Origin: Symsagittifera roscoffensis | Taxonomy: Eukaryota; Xenacoelomorpha; Acoela; Convolutidae | Assembly (NCBI RefSeq): GCF_963678635.1 | Contig: NW_026970820.1 | Span: 434,001-498,000, forward strand | DNA: 64,000 bases | Direction: 5' to 3' | In this document: positions 1 to 11,097 of the stretch, in pieces | Position numbering within the stretch: the first letter of the stretch is position 1 | Layout of the letters: the number at the start of each line of letters is the position of its first letter | Notes under the pieces: model-generated | Told to the model about the DNA's origin: nothing | The model's database searches: none | Seen by the model: only the letters and a program-made list of their open reading frames with translations | Made by a program: the position numbers and the translations under genes

Positions 1-1964
1 CTCTCTACAAAGGGTATACAATTGCATTTTTGTGTCAAAGAGCCTGTTAAACTATCAAACAAAACTTACAGTTAAATTATAATTTCATTACTTTTCCGTA
101 TTTGAAACAAAATTGTTTATTTTGAACTGCAGTTAAACCTTGTAACTCAGTGCAGTAACTAACGAAGTGCACTCTAGCTACATTAGTCAACACAGTAAAT
201 TATTTTAAAAAGGACAACTGAATCTGGTTTTTCATAAAAAAAAACAACACTAGTCAACGCAGTAAATTCTTTAAAGAAAGGGCCACTGAATCTGGTTTTT
301 CGTTTGGTTTTTAATTAGGATTGCATAAGTTATTAATTGAAATCGAACAAAAACAACTAAAAAACATTTTACCATTATTGATCAGTTTTGACCAAACAAT
401 TACAAAACCTCACTTATTTGACTGTGGCAAGCTCAAATAATCTATCAAAATGCACTTTTGTTTAAGTTTTTTTTAAAGTTAAAAATGAAAAATGGATCAA
501 AAAGGAAAAACAAAATCGATTCTTTCATACTATCAAAACAATAGGTGACAGACACTTTTACCCATAGACACACACCGTAGGAACCTGTTTACAAAAGGTC
601 TTCATTGGCAAAGCCAAAAAACTGACCCGTTTCGAGAAAAGAGCAAAAAATAACAATTTTGGCATCCTACGAAATTGCTAAAATCAAGAAAAAAGAAAAA
701 TGGCCTTGAAAAAGAAGACAGTAGAAAATAGTAACAAACTGGCATCACTCTATACATTCAGAATGTCATGCAAAAAAAACATAAAAAGATTTCGGGAAGA
801 TTTTTGAACAGATAAGTCTCTCCGGAATTTTGACAGTACTATTCATACTACTATAGTATTGAATAAAGTCAAAACAAAAAGTCTTAAAAGCTAACACTTC
901 TTAACAATTTTGACAAATAGATGATCAAACCCTACTAAGTTGACTATGAGAAGCCCGAATATTTCATCCAAAAACTAATTTTGAAGACTTTTGGAATTTT
1001 TTCCTTTTCGACCAAAAAAAGGTAAAGTTAAAAATCAAAAAAATCTATTTTTTTTTCAAAAAATCAAAAAAAATGGCGCCAATCTATTTTATCCGAAGAA
1101 ACACACTCTAGGGACGGATTTAGAAAGACTCTGATGACCAAAGCCGACAAATTACTCATTTTGAGAAAAGGGCAAAAAACCATTTTTGGCTCCCTACCAA
1201 AGCTGGAGAAATCGGGTAAAATGGTATTGAAAAAAAAACCATCGAAAATTGGCAATTACAAACTGCCAGTCTTCTATCCATTTAGGGCCTCATGCAAAAA
1301 CTCAGAGAAGAATCCAGCGGAAATATTTGAGAACAGACCAGTTTATCCTGAATTTTGGAATTATTTTTTGTACTACTGTAGTATTAAATATAGTGAAATC
1401 TAAAAATCGTAAAAACTACAATTTTTGTTCATTTTTGACAATTTAATGATTAAAACCCACTATATTGACTACGACAAGCTCAAATATATCATCAGAATAA
1501 ATTTTTTCTCACTTTTGAAATTTTTTATTTTTTTGAGGAAAAATGTTGAGTCAGAAAAGGGAAAAATCAAATTTTTTAAAAAAGTCAAAAAAAAATGTTC
1601 CCTTCAATATAATTCATTAGGCCACACTTCATGAACCTGTCCAAAACGATTTTCAAGTCGAAAGCCGTAAAATTTACCCATTTTGAGAAAAGTCCAAAAA
1701 ACACCTTTTTAGTTAACGCAAAAAAGTGGAAAAAGTGGGAAAAATGGTCTTCAAAATGAAACCATCGAAAAGTGGCATTAACAAACTCCCATTATTTCGT
1801 CAATTCAGACCCGCATGCAAAAAATTAGGAAATTCTGACGAAACGTTTTGGAGAACGTGAAAGTTTTCAGCAAAATGGTATATGTATATTTTTTATAGTA
1901 CTTCTGCACGGGAGGGGCCCCTACCCCTCCCTAATTGCTTTTTTTGCTACACGCGACCATCTAG
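1..1964 (+). repeat. Unit 1: F1-family satellite unit, 5' part outside window
   Basis: This is the 3' part of an F1 unit. Its first bases match the F1 unit at 29607-32127 from about 30200 onward, so roughly 590 bases of head, including H1 and H2, lie before the window. The body holds three sub-repeat periods, with landmarks related to GAACCTGTTCAGAATGG near 581, 1111 and 1633. The terminal inverted repeat H3 is at 1910-1931, with arms GGGAGGGG and CCCCTCCC around CCCCTA. The unit ends GCGACCATCTAG. Short open frames inside it are low-complexity and unconvincing. I see no gene. Confidence 0.88.
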
Positions 1965-1978
1965 AGGAAATTGTTTCG

Positions 1979-2016
1979 CCCCACCCACCCGACCTAAGCC
2001 TTTACCCACCCACCTG
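1979..2016 (-). other. C-rich head of F1; G-quadruplex-prone minus strand
   Basis: Two clusters of CCCACCC lie within about 40 bases. The minus strand therefore carries four or more GGG runs, two on each side of a spacer of roughly 15 bases, which allows a long-loop G-quadruplex (or an i-motif on the plus strand). Related C-rich heads occur at the start of every F1 unit whose head is visible, at about 17142, 19645, 29620 and 32142. Structure formation is inferred. Confidence 0.45.
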
Positions 2017-2049
2017 ATCAGTCAGTGCGCCTTCACGTCTTCTTTTGAA

Positions 2050-2079
2050 AATTGATTCATTCCGTAGCTGGAATTGATT
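2050..2079. repeat. H1 inverted repeat, F1 type
   Basis: The arms AATTGATTC and GAATTGATT flank a 12-base spacer, ATTCCGTAGCTG. Seven Watson-Crick and two G-T pairs form. The matching site in unit 9 (17213-17242) has GAATCGATT as right arm and only one G-T pair. In unit 14 the arms are CTCGATTC and GAATCGAG, a perfect 8-pair stem. The arm sequence changes while pairing is kept. Confidence 0.6.
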
Positions 2080-2441
2080 AATGGTTTTCCCTAATACATG
2101 AAACTTTGACAGACAGATATCCAACTATTTGATAGAGCATTTTTCGAATCACTTCTTCAAATAGATTTTCAAAAAAAGCCTAAAAAAAATCATGCGCTTT
2201 TATTACATATGTCATCGAAGCAAAAAGAGTACCGTGTTGGTTCCATAAATGGCTCCCAGTACCCACAATGCTAAGATGCAGGAAAAATACCTTTCTATTG
2301 AATTTGAGATACAATGTCTCATGAAGGAAATAGAAACGCTATCCTAGGGTGCAGGTTTTCTGAAAAAATGGTATCAGCTGAAACATAACAGCACAACATA
2401 GCGGCTGCTCTCTATTTCTCTGCTCTTTATTCGAGGTCCCG

Positions 2442-2481
2442 GATGCCCCTACCTGGGACCACAAGGGTCCCAGGGCGCATC
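2442..2481. repeat. H2 inverted repeat, F1 type
   Basis: The apical arms CCTGGGACC and GGTCCCAGG pair perfectly over 9 bases around ACAAG. The outer arms GATGC and GCATC add 5 more pairs beyond an internal loop. The same element occurs at 17606-17645, 20109-20148, 30092-30131 and 32604-32643. F3 units have a homologous, better-paired form. Confidence 0.72.
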
Positions 2482-3094
2482 CTATAGGGATTAAAGCATC
2501 AAACGTACAATCATGAAATGAGAAATTCTAATCACTTATTACAATGTTCCATATTTCATTTTGCTCAGCAATCAGTAAACTGTTGTATTTTTAACTTGAA
2601 GAGCCTATTATATTATCAAACAAAATTTTTCGATAAAAATTACATTTTCTTTTAGTTTTTCAAACAATATTTTACAATTTGAAACAAAAAGAAACCTTGC
2701 ATTTCTTTGCAGTAACTAAGTCAGTGCACTGTAGCTACACTAGTGAATGTAAAACATAGTTAAAAAAACGGACAACTGAATCTGGTTTTTTAAATTTAAT
2801 GTTTTTTTGTTCGGCTTTTAAATAGGATCACGTCAATTAATAATTGAAATTGAGCAAAGACAAGAATATAACACTCGCAATTTTTGTTCAATATTGACTA
2901 GAAAAGTGATCAAACCACTCTATATTGCCTATGGCAAGCTCAAAACATCCATCAAAAACCACTTTTGTTCACTTTTAAAATTGAATTATTTTTCGACCAA
3001 AAAAAGTTAGAGATGAAATTGAAAAAAAAACGAAAATTTACTTAATTTGAAAAAATTGGTGTCAAACTGCCTTATCCATAGAAACACTTTCTAT

Positions 3095-4415
3095 GAACCT
3101 ATTCAGAAAGGTTTTGTTGAGCAATGCCGAAAAAATTACCCCTTTTGAGAAAAATTCAAAAAACACATTTTTGGTTAACTCAAAAAAGTGGAAAAAGTGG
3201 GAAAAGCGGTCTTCAAAACGAAACCATCCAAAAGTTGCATTAACTAACTGCCATTATTTTGTAAATTCAGACCCGCATGCAAAAAATAACGAAAATCCTA
3301 CAGGAACTTTTTGAGAACAAATTAGTTTCTCCGGAATTTTGGTAGTACTGTTTTTATTACTATAATTATAATTAAAGTCAAATCTAAAAGTCGTAAAAAC
3401 TACAATTTTTAATCAATTTTGACAAATAAATGATCAAAACCCACTAAATTGGCTATGGCAAGTTCGAATATACCATCAGAAACCATTTTTTCCCACTTTT
3501 GAAATTTTTCATTTTTTTGAAAATTTATGTTGAGTCACAAACGGGAAAAACCATATTTTTTCAAAATGTCAAAAACAGTTGTTCTTTTCAAGTTAGTTCA
3601 TAAGGTCACATGTTATGAACCTGTTCAGAATGGTTCTCATGTTCAAAGCCATACAAATTACCCATTTTGAGAAAAATTCAAAAAACACCTTTTTGGTTAA
3701 CTCAAAAAAGTGGAAAAAGTGGAGAAAGGTGTCTTCAAAACGAAACCATCCAAAAGTGGCATTAACTAACTGCCATTTTTTTGTAAATTCAGACCCGCAT
3801 GCAAAAATTTACGAAAATCCTACGTGAAGTTTTTGAGAACAGATTAGTTTCTCGGGAATTTTGGTAGTACTATTTTTATTACTATAATAATTTTTAAAGT
3901 CAAAACTAAAAGTGGTAAAAACTACAATTTTTAATCAATTTTGACAAATTAATGATCAAAACCCACTAAATTGGCTATGGCAAGTTCGAATGTACCATCA
4001 GAAACCATTTTTTCCTATTTTTGAAAATTTTCATTTTTTTGAAATTAAATGTTGAGTCACAAACGGGAAAAAACAAATTTTTTCAAAAAGTCAAAAAAAA
4101 ATATTCCATTTAAACTAATTCATCAGGCTACACGTTAGGAACCTGTTCAGAATGGTTTTCATGATCAAAGCAGCAAAAGTCACCCATTTTGAGAAAAGTC
4201 GAAAAAACACCTTTTTAGTTAACTCAAAAAAGTGGAAAAAGTGGGAAAAGGGGTCTTCAAAATGAAACCATCCAAAAATGGCATTAACAAACTGCCATTA
4301 TTTTCCAAATTCAGACCCGCATGCAAAAAATTAGGAAATTCTGACGTGCGGTTTAGCAGAACTCGATAGTTACTAGGAAAATTTACCACTGTAAAAAATT
4401 TATTGCCTTTTGACC
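3095..4415 (+). repeat. About 522-base internal sub-repeats with phased A/T tracts
   Basis: GAACCT(A/G)TTCAGAA(A/T)GG recurs at 3095, 3617 and 4139. Each period then holds ACCCNTTTTGAGAAAA, TTAACTCAAAAAAGTGG, GCATGCAAAAA and GTTGAGTCA in the same order. Within a period, runs of 4-6 A or T recur about every 10 bases, for example after TTTTGAGAAAA at 4190-4280. The last period is interrupted by H3 and the end block. The same sub-repeat recurs in F3, F4b and F5. Confidence 0.8.
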
Positions 4416-4437
4416 GGAAGGGGCCCCTACCCCTTCC
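4416..4437. repeat. H3 terminal inverted repeat, F1/F3 type
   Basis: The arms GGAAGGGG and CCCCTTCC form a perfect 8-pair stem around the six-base loop CCCCTA, 33 bases before the end of CTAG. The same form closes units 9, 10, 11, 13 and 15. Unit 12 has it with loop CCCCTT. In units 1 and 14 the third pair is G-C (GGGAGGGG with CCCCTCCC), a two-sided compensatory change. Confidence 0.85.
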
Positions 4438-4586
4438 TAATCGCTTTTTGTGCTACACGCGACCATCTAGCACAATCAGGTACTAGTGGTGGATGTTTGT
4501 TTTTAGTATTTAGTCAAACCAAAAGAGAGCGTGGTCATGCATCGACATAATGTGCTCAAGCAAATATGTGGACTTCTACGCATTCC

Positions 4587-4622
4587 CATTCGCAATGCGC
4601 CCTTCGGGCGCAAATGCCAATG
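4587..4622. repeat. H1 inverted repeat, F2 type
   Basis: The core arms TGCGCCC and GGGCGCA pair perfectly around TTC. Beyond small internal loops, GCA pairs with TGC and CATT with AATG, giving about 14 pairs. Several F2 copies carry one changed base in the core: units 4, 25, 26, 27, 28, 29 and 32. H1 thus looks less constrained than H2 or H3 in this family. Confidence 0.65.
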
Positions 4623-4917
4623 CTCAATTAATTTTGCCAGGTGAAAACTTTTTAAAGAAAAATTCTGATAAATTTTAACTTAAACTACCACCGTCAAACG
4701 AAAACATTTCAAAGTGTAAAACAATCAAGTTTTTTGCTAATACCGGGCATGCAGTGAGACTAATTTCGGCAAAAATGAAATGGAAAATGAAGGGAAAGGA
4801 AAGAAAAAAATTGTTCAAAATAAGAACGCAACATCAAAAACTTATTTGATTTCCGCTAATGTCAGAATTCCGATCAGACTGATTCCAGATTTTAAGCGTA
4901 GAGTATACGGTCACGGC

Positions 4918-4954
4918 TGCTCCCTCCACAGGTCCCAGAGGGACCGAGTGAGCA
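4918..4954. repeat. H2 inverted repeat, F2 type
   Basis: The apex GGTCCC-AGA-GGGACC forms 6 pairs. Across a CACA/TACA bulge, CTC pairs with GAG, and after one mismatch TGCTC pairs with GAGCA. All F2 copies keep the pairing: 7130, 9334, 11539, 13760, 49653, 51864, 54073, 56287 and 58495. Unit 28 changes only the loop, to ACA. Relative to F1 and F3, the two apical arms are exchanged. Confidence 0.78.
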
Positions 4955-6430
4955 TCCTACCTCGATCCAGGATAACGGATAGTTGTTTTTAATTTTTCAC
5001 AAAATTTTTTTTCACTTATGATTGTTTTCAATTCCTCATGGGAATTTGTATAAAGTAAAAAAAACAATTGATTTTATTAATCAATAATTCCAAGAACAAC
5101 TGATGTTAGGCGGTTACAAATGCGGTTGGTGAAAACTAATAAGGGATAATGATGAGAAAAATTGTAAGTTTTCGAATGAATTTAAAAACAGTTTTTTTTC
5201 TTTTTTTCTTTTGTAAATCGGGAGAAAACAAGCTGTTTTTTTTTAATTTTCCTCTAACCACCCACTGTTCTTAAGTAATGAAGATTCCTGTTCTAGCCTT
5301 TTTTAACACTTTGGCAGAAAAAACATCAATATGATGTAAAATGTTTTAAAAAAGAGAAAAATTTAAAAATTAGGTTTTTTTTTTAAAAACAAAAAATTTG
5401 TAATTTTCAAATTTGAGAAAAAGTGAAAATTAATTGCATATTACAATTCAGCGTACCCAACTTAGTGGGTCTAGCATTTTAAATTACCAAAAAATGTTCA
5501 AAATTGTAGATTTTATGAAGTTTTCATTCTGGCTATTTTTCCTTGTTGCCTCCACTTAAGGCACCTTTGAGCCAACTTGAGAAACTGGAACCTAAACAAG
5601 CTATACAAATAGTCTGAATGAGCCATTTTCAGCGTGATAACACGCCTGGAAGAAAAAAAACTCCAGAAAAGAAAGAAAATTTTGAAATTTAACCTTTTTT
5701 CTTCTTCAAATGGCGATACTTAGAAAAATTTTTCAGCTGAAAAGTTCAAAAAAAATAAAAAAATTCAAATTTTGAAGAAATTTAAAAAAATATCATCAGT
5801 CTGTTCATTGGAGTCTTCGAGGTTCTGGGAGACCTTATCTGGCGACTAACAACAAGTGGATCACTTATTTTAGAATTTTGAGAAAGGTCAAAAAAACATG
5901 TTTTTTCGACTTTTTTGACAGAATTTCGAAAGCAATATCTTGGCTAAAAACAAGAATGAGCGCCTAAAATTAGTACAAACAGTACTCCCACTTATAGTAC
6001 ATTAGGTTGGAAACAAAAAATTGACTCTGACTCAAAAATCGTTTTTTAACTTTATTTCTGAACAAAAATTGTGAAAAAATCCAAAATATAAAATTTTTTT
6101 GAAAAAAATGATTGTTTGGAAAAAGTGCCAATTTTTAGCTGAAACTTTTCATTTTAGCTAAGAAAACCAGAGCAATGCCCTTTAAGCTCAATTAAATTAT
6201 TACAGCAAATTATTTTCAAGTTTTTTCGTTAAAGCCTTTTATTTTGAAAAAGTATTCAAAAATGGGTAAAAAAAAGTCAAAAAAATCCATTTTCTCCGAT
6301 TCAAAAACCTCCACTACCATGATGATTAGTGCGTTAGATAGGACTGCTGAAATCAATTTAGACCTTCTTTCATAAGTATATCGAAATTTTTACTTATTTT
6401 TGAGAATTAAGCAAAATAAAAATTTTTCCC

Positions 6431-6453
6431 AAATTGGGCAAAAAGCCCAAATT
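6431..6453. repeat. H4 inverted repeat, F2-specific
   Basis: AAATTGGGC and GCCCAAATT flank AAAAA, with one central mismatch. The left arm also lies in the palindrome CCCAAATTGGG. This element and the roughly 250 bases from here to CTAG are almost invariant among F2 units, unlike the body upstream. Confidence 0.6.
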
Positions 6454-6627
6454 AGCCCAAACACCTGTTAAAAATTGTTGGGTCAAAAAATCACAAAAGG
6501 AAACCCCTATTCGTTTGACATTTTAGGGCCGCATGCAAAAAATTAGACCAATCTAACCTGACAATTTCGAGAATCAACTTTTTTGTCAAAATTCTCTAAA
6601 GACCAATTTAGGGAGATTACTTGTACC

Positions 6628-6647
6628 GGTGGGGGCCCTACCCCACC
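6628..6647. repeat. H3 terminal inverted repeat, F2 type
   Basis: The arms GGTGGGG and CCCCACC form a perfect 7-pair stem around GCCCTA (CCCCTA-like in units 25-27, which have one extra C). It lies 37 bases before the end of CTAG. Compared with the F1 stem, the outer pairs differ on both sides and pairing is kept. Confidence 0.85.
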
Positions 6648-6684
6648 TAAAAAATTTTTGAAATGCTGGAACGCGGCCACCTAG

Positions 6685-8888
6685 CACCCTCAAGGTCACG
6701 TGACTTACTTTTGTTTTTGGTATTTTCTGAAACCAAAACAATAAGGTCATGCGCCAATATCATGGCCTCAAGCAAAGACGTCGGACTCTACGCATTCACA
6801 TTAGCCTTGCGCCATTCGGGCGCAAATGCCAATGCTCAATTAATTTTGCCAGGTGAAAATTTTTCAAAGGAAAATGCTGATAAATTTTAACTGAAACTAC
6901 CACCAAAAAAAACCAAAGATATCAAAGTGTGAAACAATCAAGTTTTTGCTAATACCGGGCATGCAGTGAGACTGATTTCGGCAAAAATAAAATGGAAAAT
7001 GAAGGAAATGGAAAGAAAAAAATTGTTCAAAATAAGAACGCAACTTCAAAAACTTATTTGATCTCCGCTAATGTCATAATTCCGATCAGGCTGATTTCAG
7101 ATTTTAAGCGTCGAATTTACGGTTACGGCTGCTCCCTCTACAGGTCCCAGAGGGACCGAGTGAGCATCCTACCTCGATCCAGGATAACGGATAGTTGTTT
7201 TCAATTTTTCACAAAGTTTTTTTCACTAATGCTTGTTTTCAATTCCTCATGAGAAGCTGTATAATTTTTTAAAAAATTAATTTTATTAATCAATGCTTCC
7301 AAGAACAACTGTTGTTAGGGGGTTACAAATGCGGTTGGTGAAAACTAGTAAGGGATAATGATGAGAAAAATTGTAAGTTTTCAAATGAATTTAAAAACAG
7401 TTTTTTTCTTTTTTCTTTTGTAAATCGGGAGAAATGAATCACTTTTTTTTGTTTTCCTCGCACCACTCACTGTTCTTAAGTAATGAAGATTCCTGTTCTA
7501 GCCGTTTATTACACTTTGGCAGAAACAACATCAATAGATGTAAAATGTTTAAAAAAAAAAATTAAAAATTATGTTTTTTTTTTAAAAAAGTCAAAAATTT
7601 GTAATTTTCAAAATTGAAAAAAAGTGAAAATTAATTGCGTATTACGATTCAGCGTACCCAACTTAGTGGGTCTAGCATTTTAAATTACCAAAAAATGTTG
7701 AAAATTGTAGATTTTATGAAGTTTTCATTCTGGCTATGTTTCCTTGTCGCCTCCACTTAAGGCACCTTTGAGCCAACTTGAGAAACTGGAACCTAAACAA
7801 GCTAAGCAGATAGTCTGAATGAGCCATTTTTAGCTTGATAACACGCCTGGAAGAAAAAAAAATCCAGAAAAGAAAGAAAATTTTGAACTTTAACCTTTTT
7901 TTCTTCTTCAAATGGCGATACTTAGAATAATTTTTCAGCTGAAAAGTTCAAAAAAAATCGAAAAATTCGAATTTTGAAAAATTTTTAAAAAAATCTCATC
8001 ACTCTGTTTATTGGAGTCTTCGAGGTTTTTGGAGACCTTATCTGGCGACTAACAACAAGTGGATCACTTATTTTAAAATTTTGAGAAAGGTCAAAAAAAC
8101 ATGTTTTTTCGACTTTTTTCACAGAATTCCGAAAGCAATATCTTGGCTAAAAACAAGAATGAGGGCCTAAAATTAGTACAAACAGTACTCCCACATAAGG
8201 TATATTAGGGTGGAAACAAAAAATTTACTCTGACTCAATAATCGTTTTTTAACTTTATTTCTGAACAAGAAATTGAAAAGAAATCAAAAACTTAAAATTT
8301 TTTTGAAAAAAATGATTTTTTTTTAAAAGTGCCAATTTTTAGCTGAAACTTTTCATTTTAGCTAAGAAAACCAGAGCAATGCCCTTTAAGCTCAATTAAA
8401 TTAATATAGCAAATTGTTTTCAAGTTTTTTCGTTAAAAGCTTTCATTTTGAAAGAGTAGTCAAAATTGGGTAAAAAAAAGTCAAAAAAATCAATTTTCTC
8501 TGATTCAAAAACCTCCACCACCATGATAATTAGTTCGTTAGATAGGACTCCTAAGATCAATTTAGACTTACTTTCATAAAAATATCAAAATTTTTACTTA
8601 TTTTTGAGAATTAAGCAAAATAAAAATTTTTCCCAAATTGGGCAAAAAGCCCAAATTAGCCCAAACACCTGTTAAAAATTGTTGGGTCAAAAAATCACAA
8701 AAGGAAACCCCTATTCGTTTGACATTTTAGGGCCGCATGCAAAAAATTAGACCAATCTAACCTGACAATTTCGAGAATCAACTTTTTTGTCAAAATTCTC
8801 TAAAGACCAATTTAGGGAGATTACTTGTACCGGTGGGGGCCCTACCCCACCTAAAAAATTTTTGAAATGCTGGAACGCGGCCACCTAG
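6685..8888 (+). repeat. Unit 4: complete F2 satellite unit
   Basis: The head starts CACCCTCAAGGTCACGTGAC. H1 is at 6799-6834 with a core mismatch (GCGCCA against GGGCGC), H2 at 7130-7166 and H3 at 8832-8851. The first 458 bases match unit 32 at the right edge of the window with no difference that I noticed, although unit 4 follows an F2 unit and unit 32 follows an F5 unit. No gene is seen. Confidence 0.92.
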
Positions 8889-11097
8889 CACCCTCAAGGT
8901 CACGTGTGTGATTTTTGTTTTTGGTATTTTCTGAAAACAAAAGAGAGCGTGGTCATGCATCTACATCATGTGCCCAAGCAAATAAGTGGACTTCTACGCA
9001 TTCCCATTCGCAAGGCGCCCTTCGGGCGCAAATGCCAAGGCTCAATTAATTTTGCCAGGTGAAAATGTTTTAAAGAAAAATTTTGACGAATTTTAACTTA
9101 AACTACCACCAAAAAACGAAAAGTTTTCAAAGTGTGAAACAATCAAGTTTTTGGTAATACCGGGCATGCAGAGAGACTGATTTGGGCAAAAATAAAATGG
9201 AAAATGAAGGAAATGGAAAGAAAAAAATTGTTCAAAATAAGAACGCATTATCAAAAATTATTTGATCTCCGCTAATGTCATAATTCCGATCAGGCTGATT
9301 TCAGATTTTAAGCGTAGGGTTTACAGTTACGGCTGCTCTCTCTACAGGTCCCAGAGGGACCGAGTGAGCATCCTACCTCGATCCAGGATAACGGATAGTT
9401 GTTTTAAGTTTTTCACAATTTTTTTCTACACTAATGCTTGTTTTCACTTCCTCATGCGAAGCTGTATAATTTTTTAGAAAAAATGATTTTAATAATCAAT
9501 GCTTCCAAGAACAACTGATGTTAGGCGGTTACAAATGAGGTTGGTGAAAAGTAGTAAGGGATAATGATGAGAAAAATAGCAAGTTTTCAAATGAATTTAA
9601 AAACAGTTTTTTTCTTTATTTCTTTTGTAAATCGGGAGAAACGAATCAGTTTTTTTAAAGTTTTCCTGGCACCACCCACTTTTATTAAATAATGAAGATT
9701 CATGTTCTAGCCGTTAATAACAATTTGGCAGAAAAAACATCAATATGATGTAAAATGTTTTAAAAAAGAGAAAAATTTAAAAATTATGTTTTTTTTTTAG
9801 AAAAAAAAATTGTAATTTTCAAAATTGAAAAAAGTGAAAATTAATTGCCTATTACGATTCAGCGTGCCCAATTTAGTGGGTCTAGCATTTTAAATTACCA
9901 AAAAACGTTGAAAATTGTAGATTTTATGAAGTTTTCATTTTGGCTATTTTTCCTTGTCGCCTCCACTTAAGGCACCTTTGAGCCAACTTGAGAAACTGAA
10001 ACCTAAACAAGCTACACAGATAGTCTGAATGAGCCATTTTCAGCTTGATAACACGCCAAGAAGAAAAAAAACTGTAGAAAAGAATGAAAACTTTGAACTT
10101 TAACCTTTTTTCTTCTTCAAATGGCGTTACTTAGAATAATTTTTCAGGTGAAAAGTTGAAAAAAAATCAAAAAATTCAAACTTTGAAAAAATTTTAAAAA
10201 AATCTCATCAGTCTGTTTATTGGAGTCTTCGAGATTTTGGGAGACCTTATCTGGTGGCTAACAACAAGTGGATCACTTATTTTAAAATTTCGAGAAAGGT
10301 CAAAAAAACATGTTTTTTCGATTTTTTTGACAGAATTCCGAAAGCAATATCTTGGCTTAAAACAAAAATGAGGGCCTAAAATTAGTACAAACAGTACTCC
10401 CACATAAAGTACATTAGGTTGGAAACAAAAAATTGACTCTGACTCAAAAATCGTTTTTAAACTTTATTTCTGAACAAAAAATTGTAAAAAAATCAAAAAT
10501 TTAAATTTTTTTTGAAAAAAATGATTGTTTTGAAAAAGTGCCAATTTTTAGCTGAAACTTTTCATTTTAGCTAAGAAAGCCAGAGCAATGCCCTTTAAGT
10601 TCTAATAAATTAATAAACCAAATTGTTTTCAAGTTTTTTCGTCAAAGGTTTTTATTTTGAAAAAGTATTCAAAAATGGGTAAAAAAAAGTCAAAAAAATC
10701 AATTTTCTCCGATTCAAAAACCTTCACTACCATGATGATTAGTGCGTTAGATAGGACTGCTGAGATCAATTTAGACGTTCTTTCATAAGTATATCAAAAT
10801 TTTTACTTATTTTTGAGAATTAGGCAAAATAAAAACTTTTCCCAAATTGGGCAAAAAGCCCAAATTAGCCCAAACACCTGTTAAAAATTGTTGGGTCAAA
10901 AAATCACAAAAGGAAACCCCTATTCGTTTGCCATTTTAGGGCCGCATGCAAAAAATTAGACCAATCTAACCTGACAATTTCGAGAATCAACTTTTTTGTC
11001 AAGATTCTCTAAAGACCAATTTAGGGAGATTACTTGTACCGGTGGGGGCCCTACCCCACCTAAAAAATTTTTGAAATGTTGGAACGCGGCCACCTAG
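8889..11097 (+). repeat. Unit 5: complete F2 satellite unit
   Basis: The head begins CACCCTCAAGGTCACGTG but continues with the GAGAGCGTGGTCATGCATC segment seen in unit 3, so the head is a mosaic of two F2 head types. The H1 core is at 9015-9029, H2 at 9334-9370 (one T-T mismatch) and H3 at 11041-11060. The minus-strand frame at 10194-10403 is AT-rich repeat sequence, not a credible gene. Confidence 0.9.

Larger units (their letters stand above)
1965..4470 (+). repeat. Unit 2: complete F1 satellite unit
   Basis: The head is C-rich (about 1979-2016). H1 is at 2050-2079, H2 at 2442-2481 and H3 at 4416-4437. Sub-repeat landmarks fall at 3095, 3617 and 4139, exactly 522 bases apart, and each period runs through GCATGCAAAAA. 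The unit is nearly identical to unit 15 (32128-34632), about 30 kb away. That similarity runs to the final CTAG and then stops: unit 2 is followed by an F2 head, unit 15 by an F4b head. No coding region is supported. Confidence 0.92.
4471..6684 (+). repeat. Unit 3: complete F2 satellite unit
   Basis: The head starts CACAATCAGGTACTAGTGG. H1 is at 4587-4622, H2 at 4918-4954, the extra inverted repeat H4 at 6431-6453 and H3 at 6628-6647. The F2 body does not contain the 520-base sub-repeat in recognisable form, but it has the same A/T-tract texture and the shared GCATGCAAAAAATTAG near its end. It begins the first run of five F2 units. Short open frames around H2 are shadows of this conserved element. 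Confidence 0.92.

Noticed and set aside
2716-2745. GTCAGTGCACTG palindrome, reminiscent of nematode meiotic pairing-centre motifs
   Set aside because: About one copy per F1 unit and not kept in unit 9 (GTCAATGCACTG). Pairing centres have dense clusters of the motif.
3960-4010. GTTCGAAT-like motif after GGCAAG, resembling a tRNA B box
   Set aside because: No A box at a suitable distance and no cloverleaf. Other copies of the sub-repeat read GCTCAAAT, so the match is by chance.
4780-4992. Recurrent 70-residue frame containing a YGYGCSLYRSQRDRVSILPRSR-like segment in F2 units
   Set aside because: The conserved part is the translation of the H2 inverted repeat. Upstream starts differ among copies, and one copy has several substitutions. 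Conservation fits the DNA or RNA structure better than a peptide.
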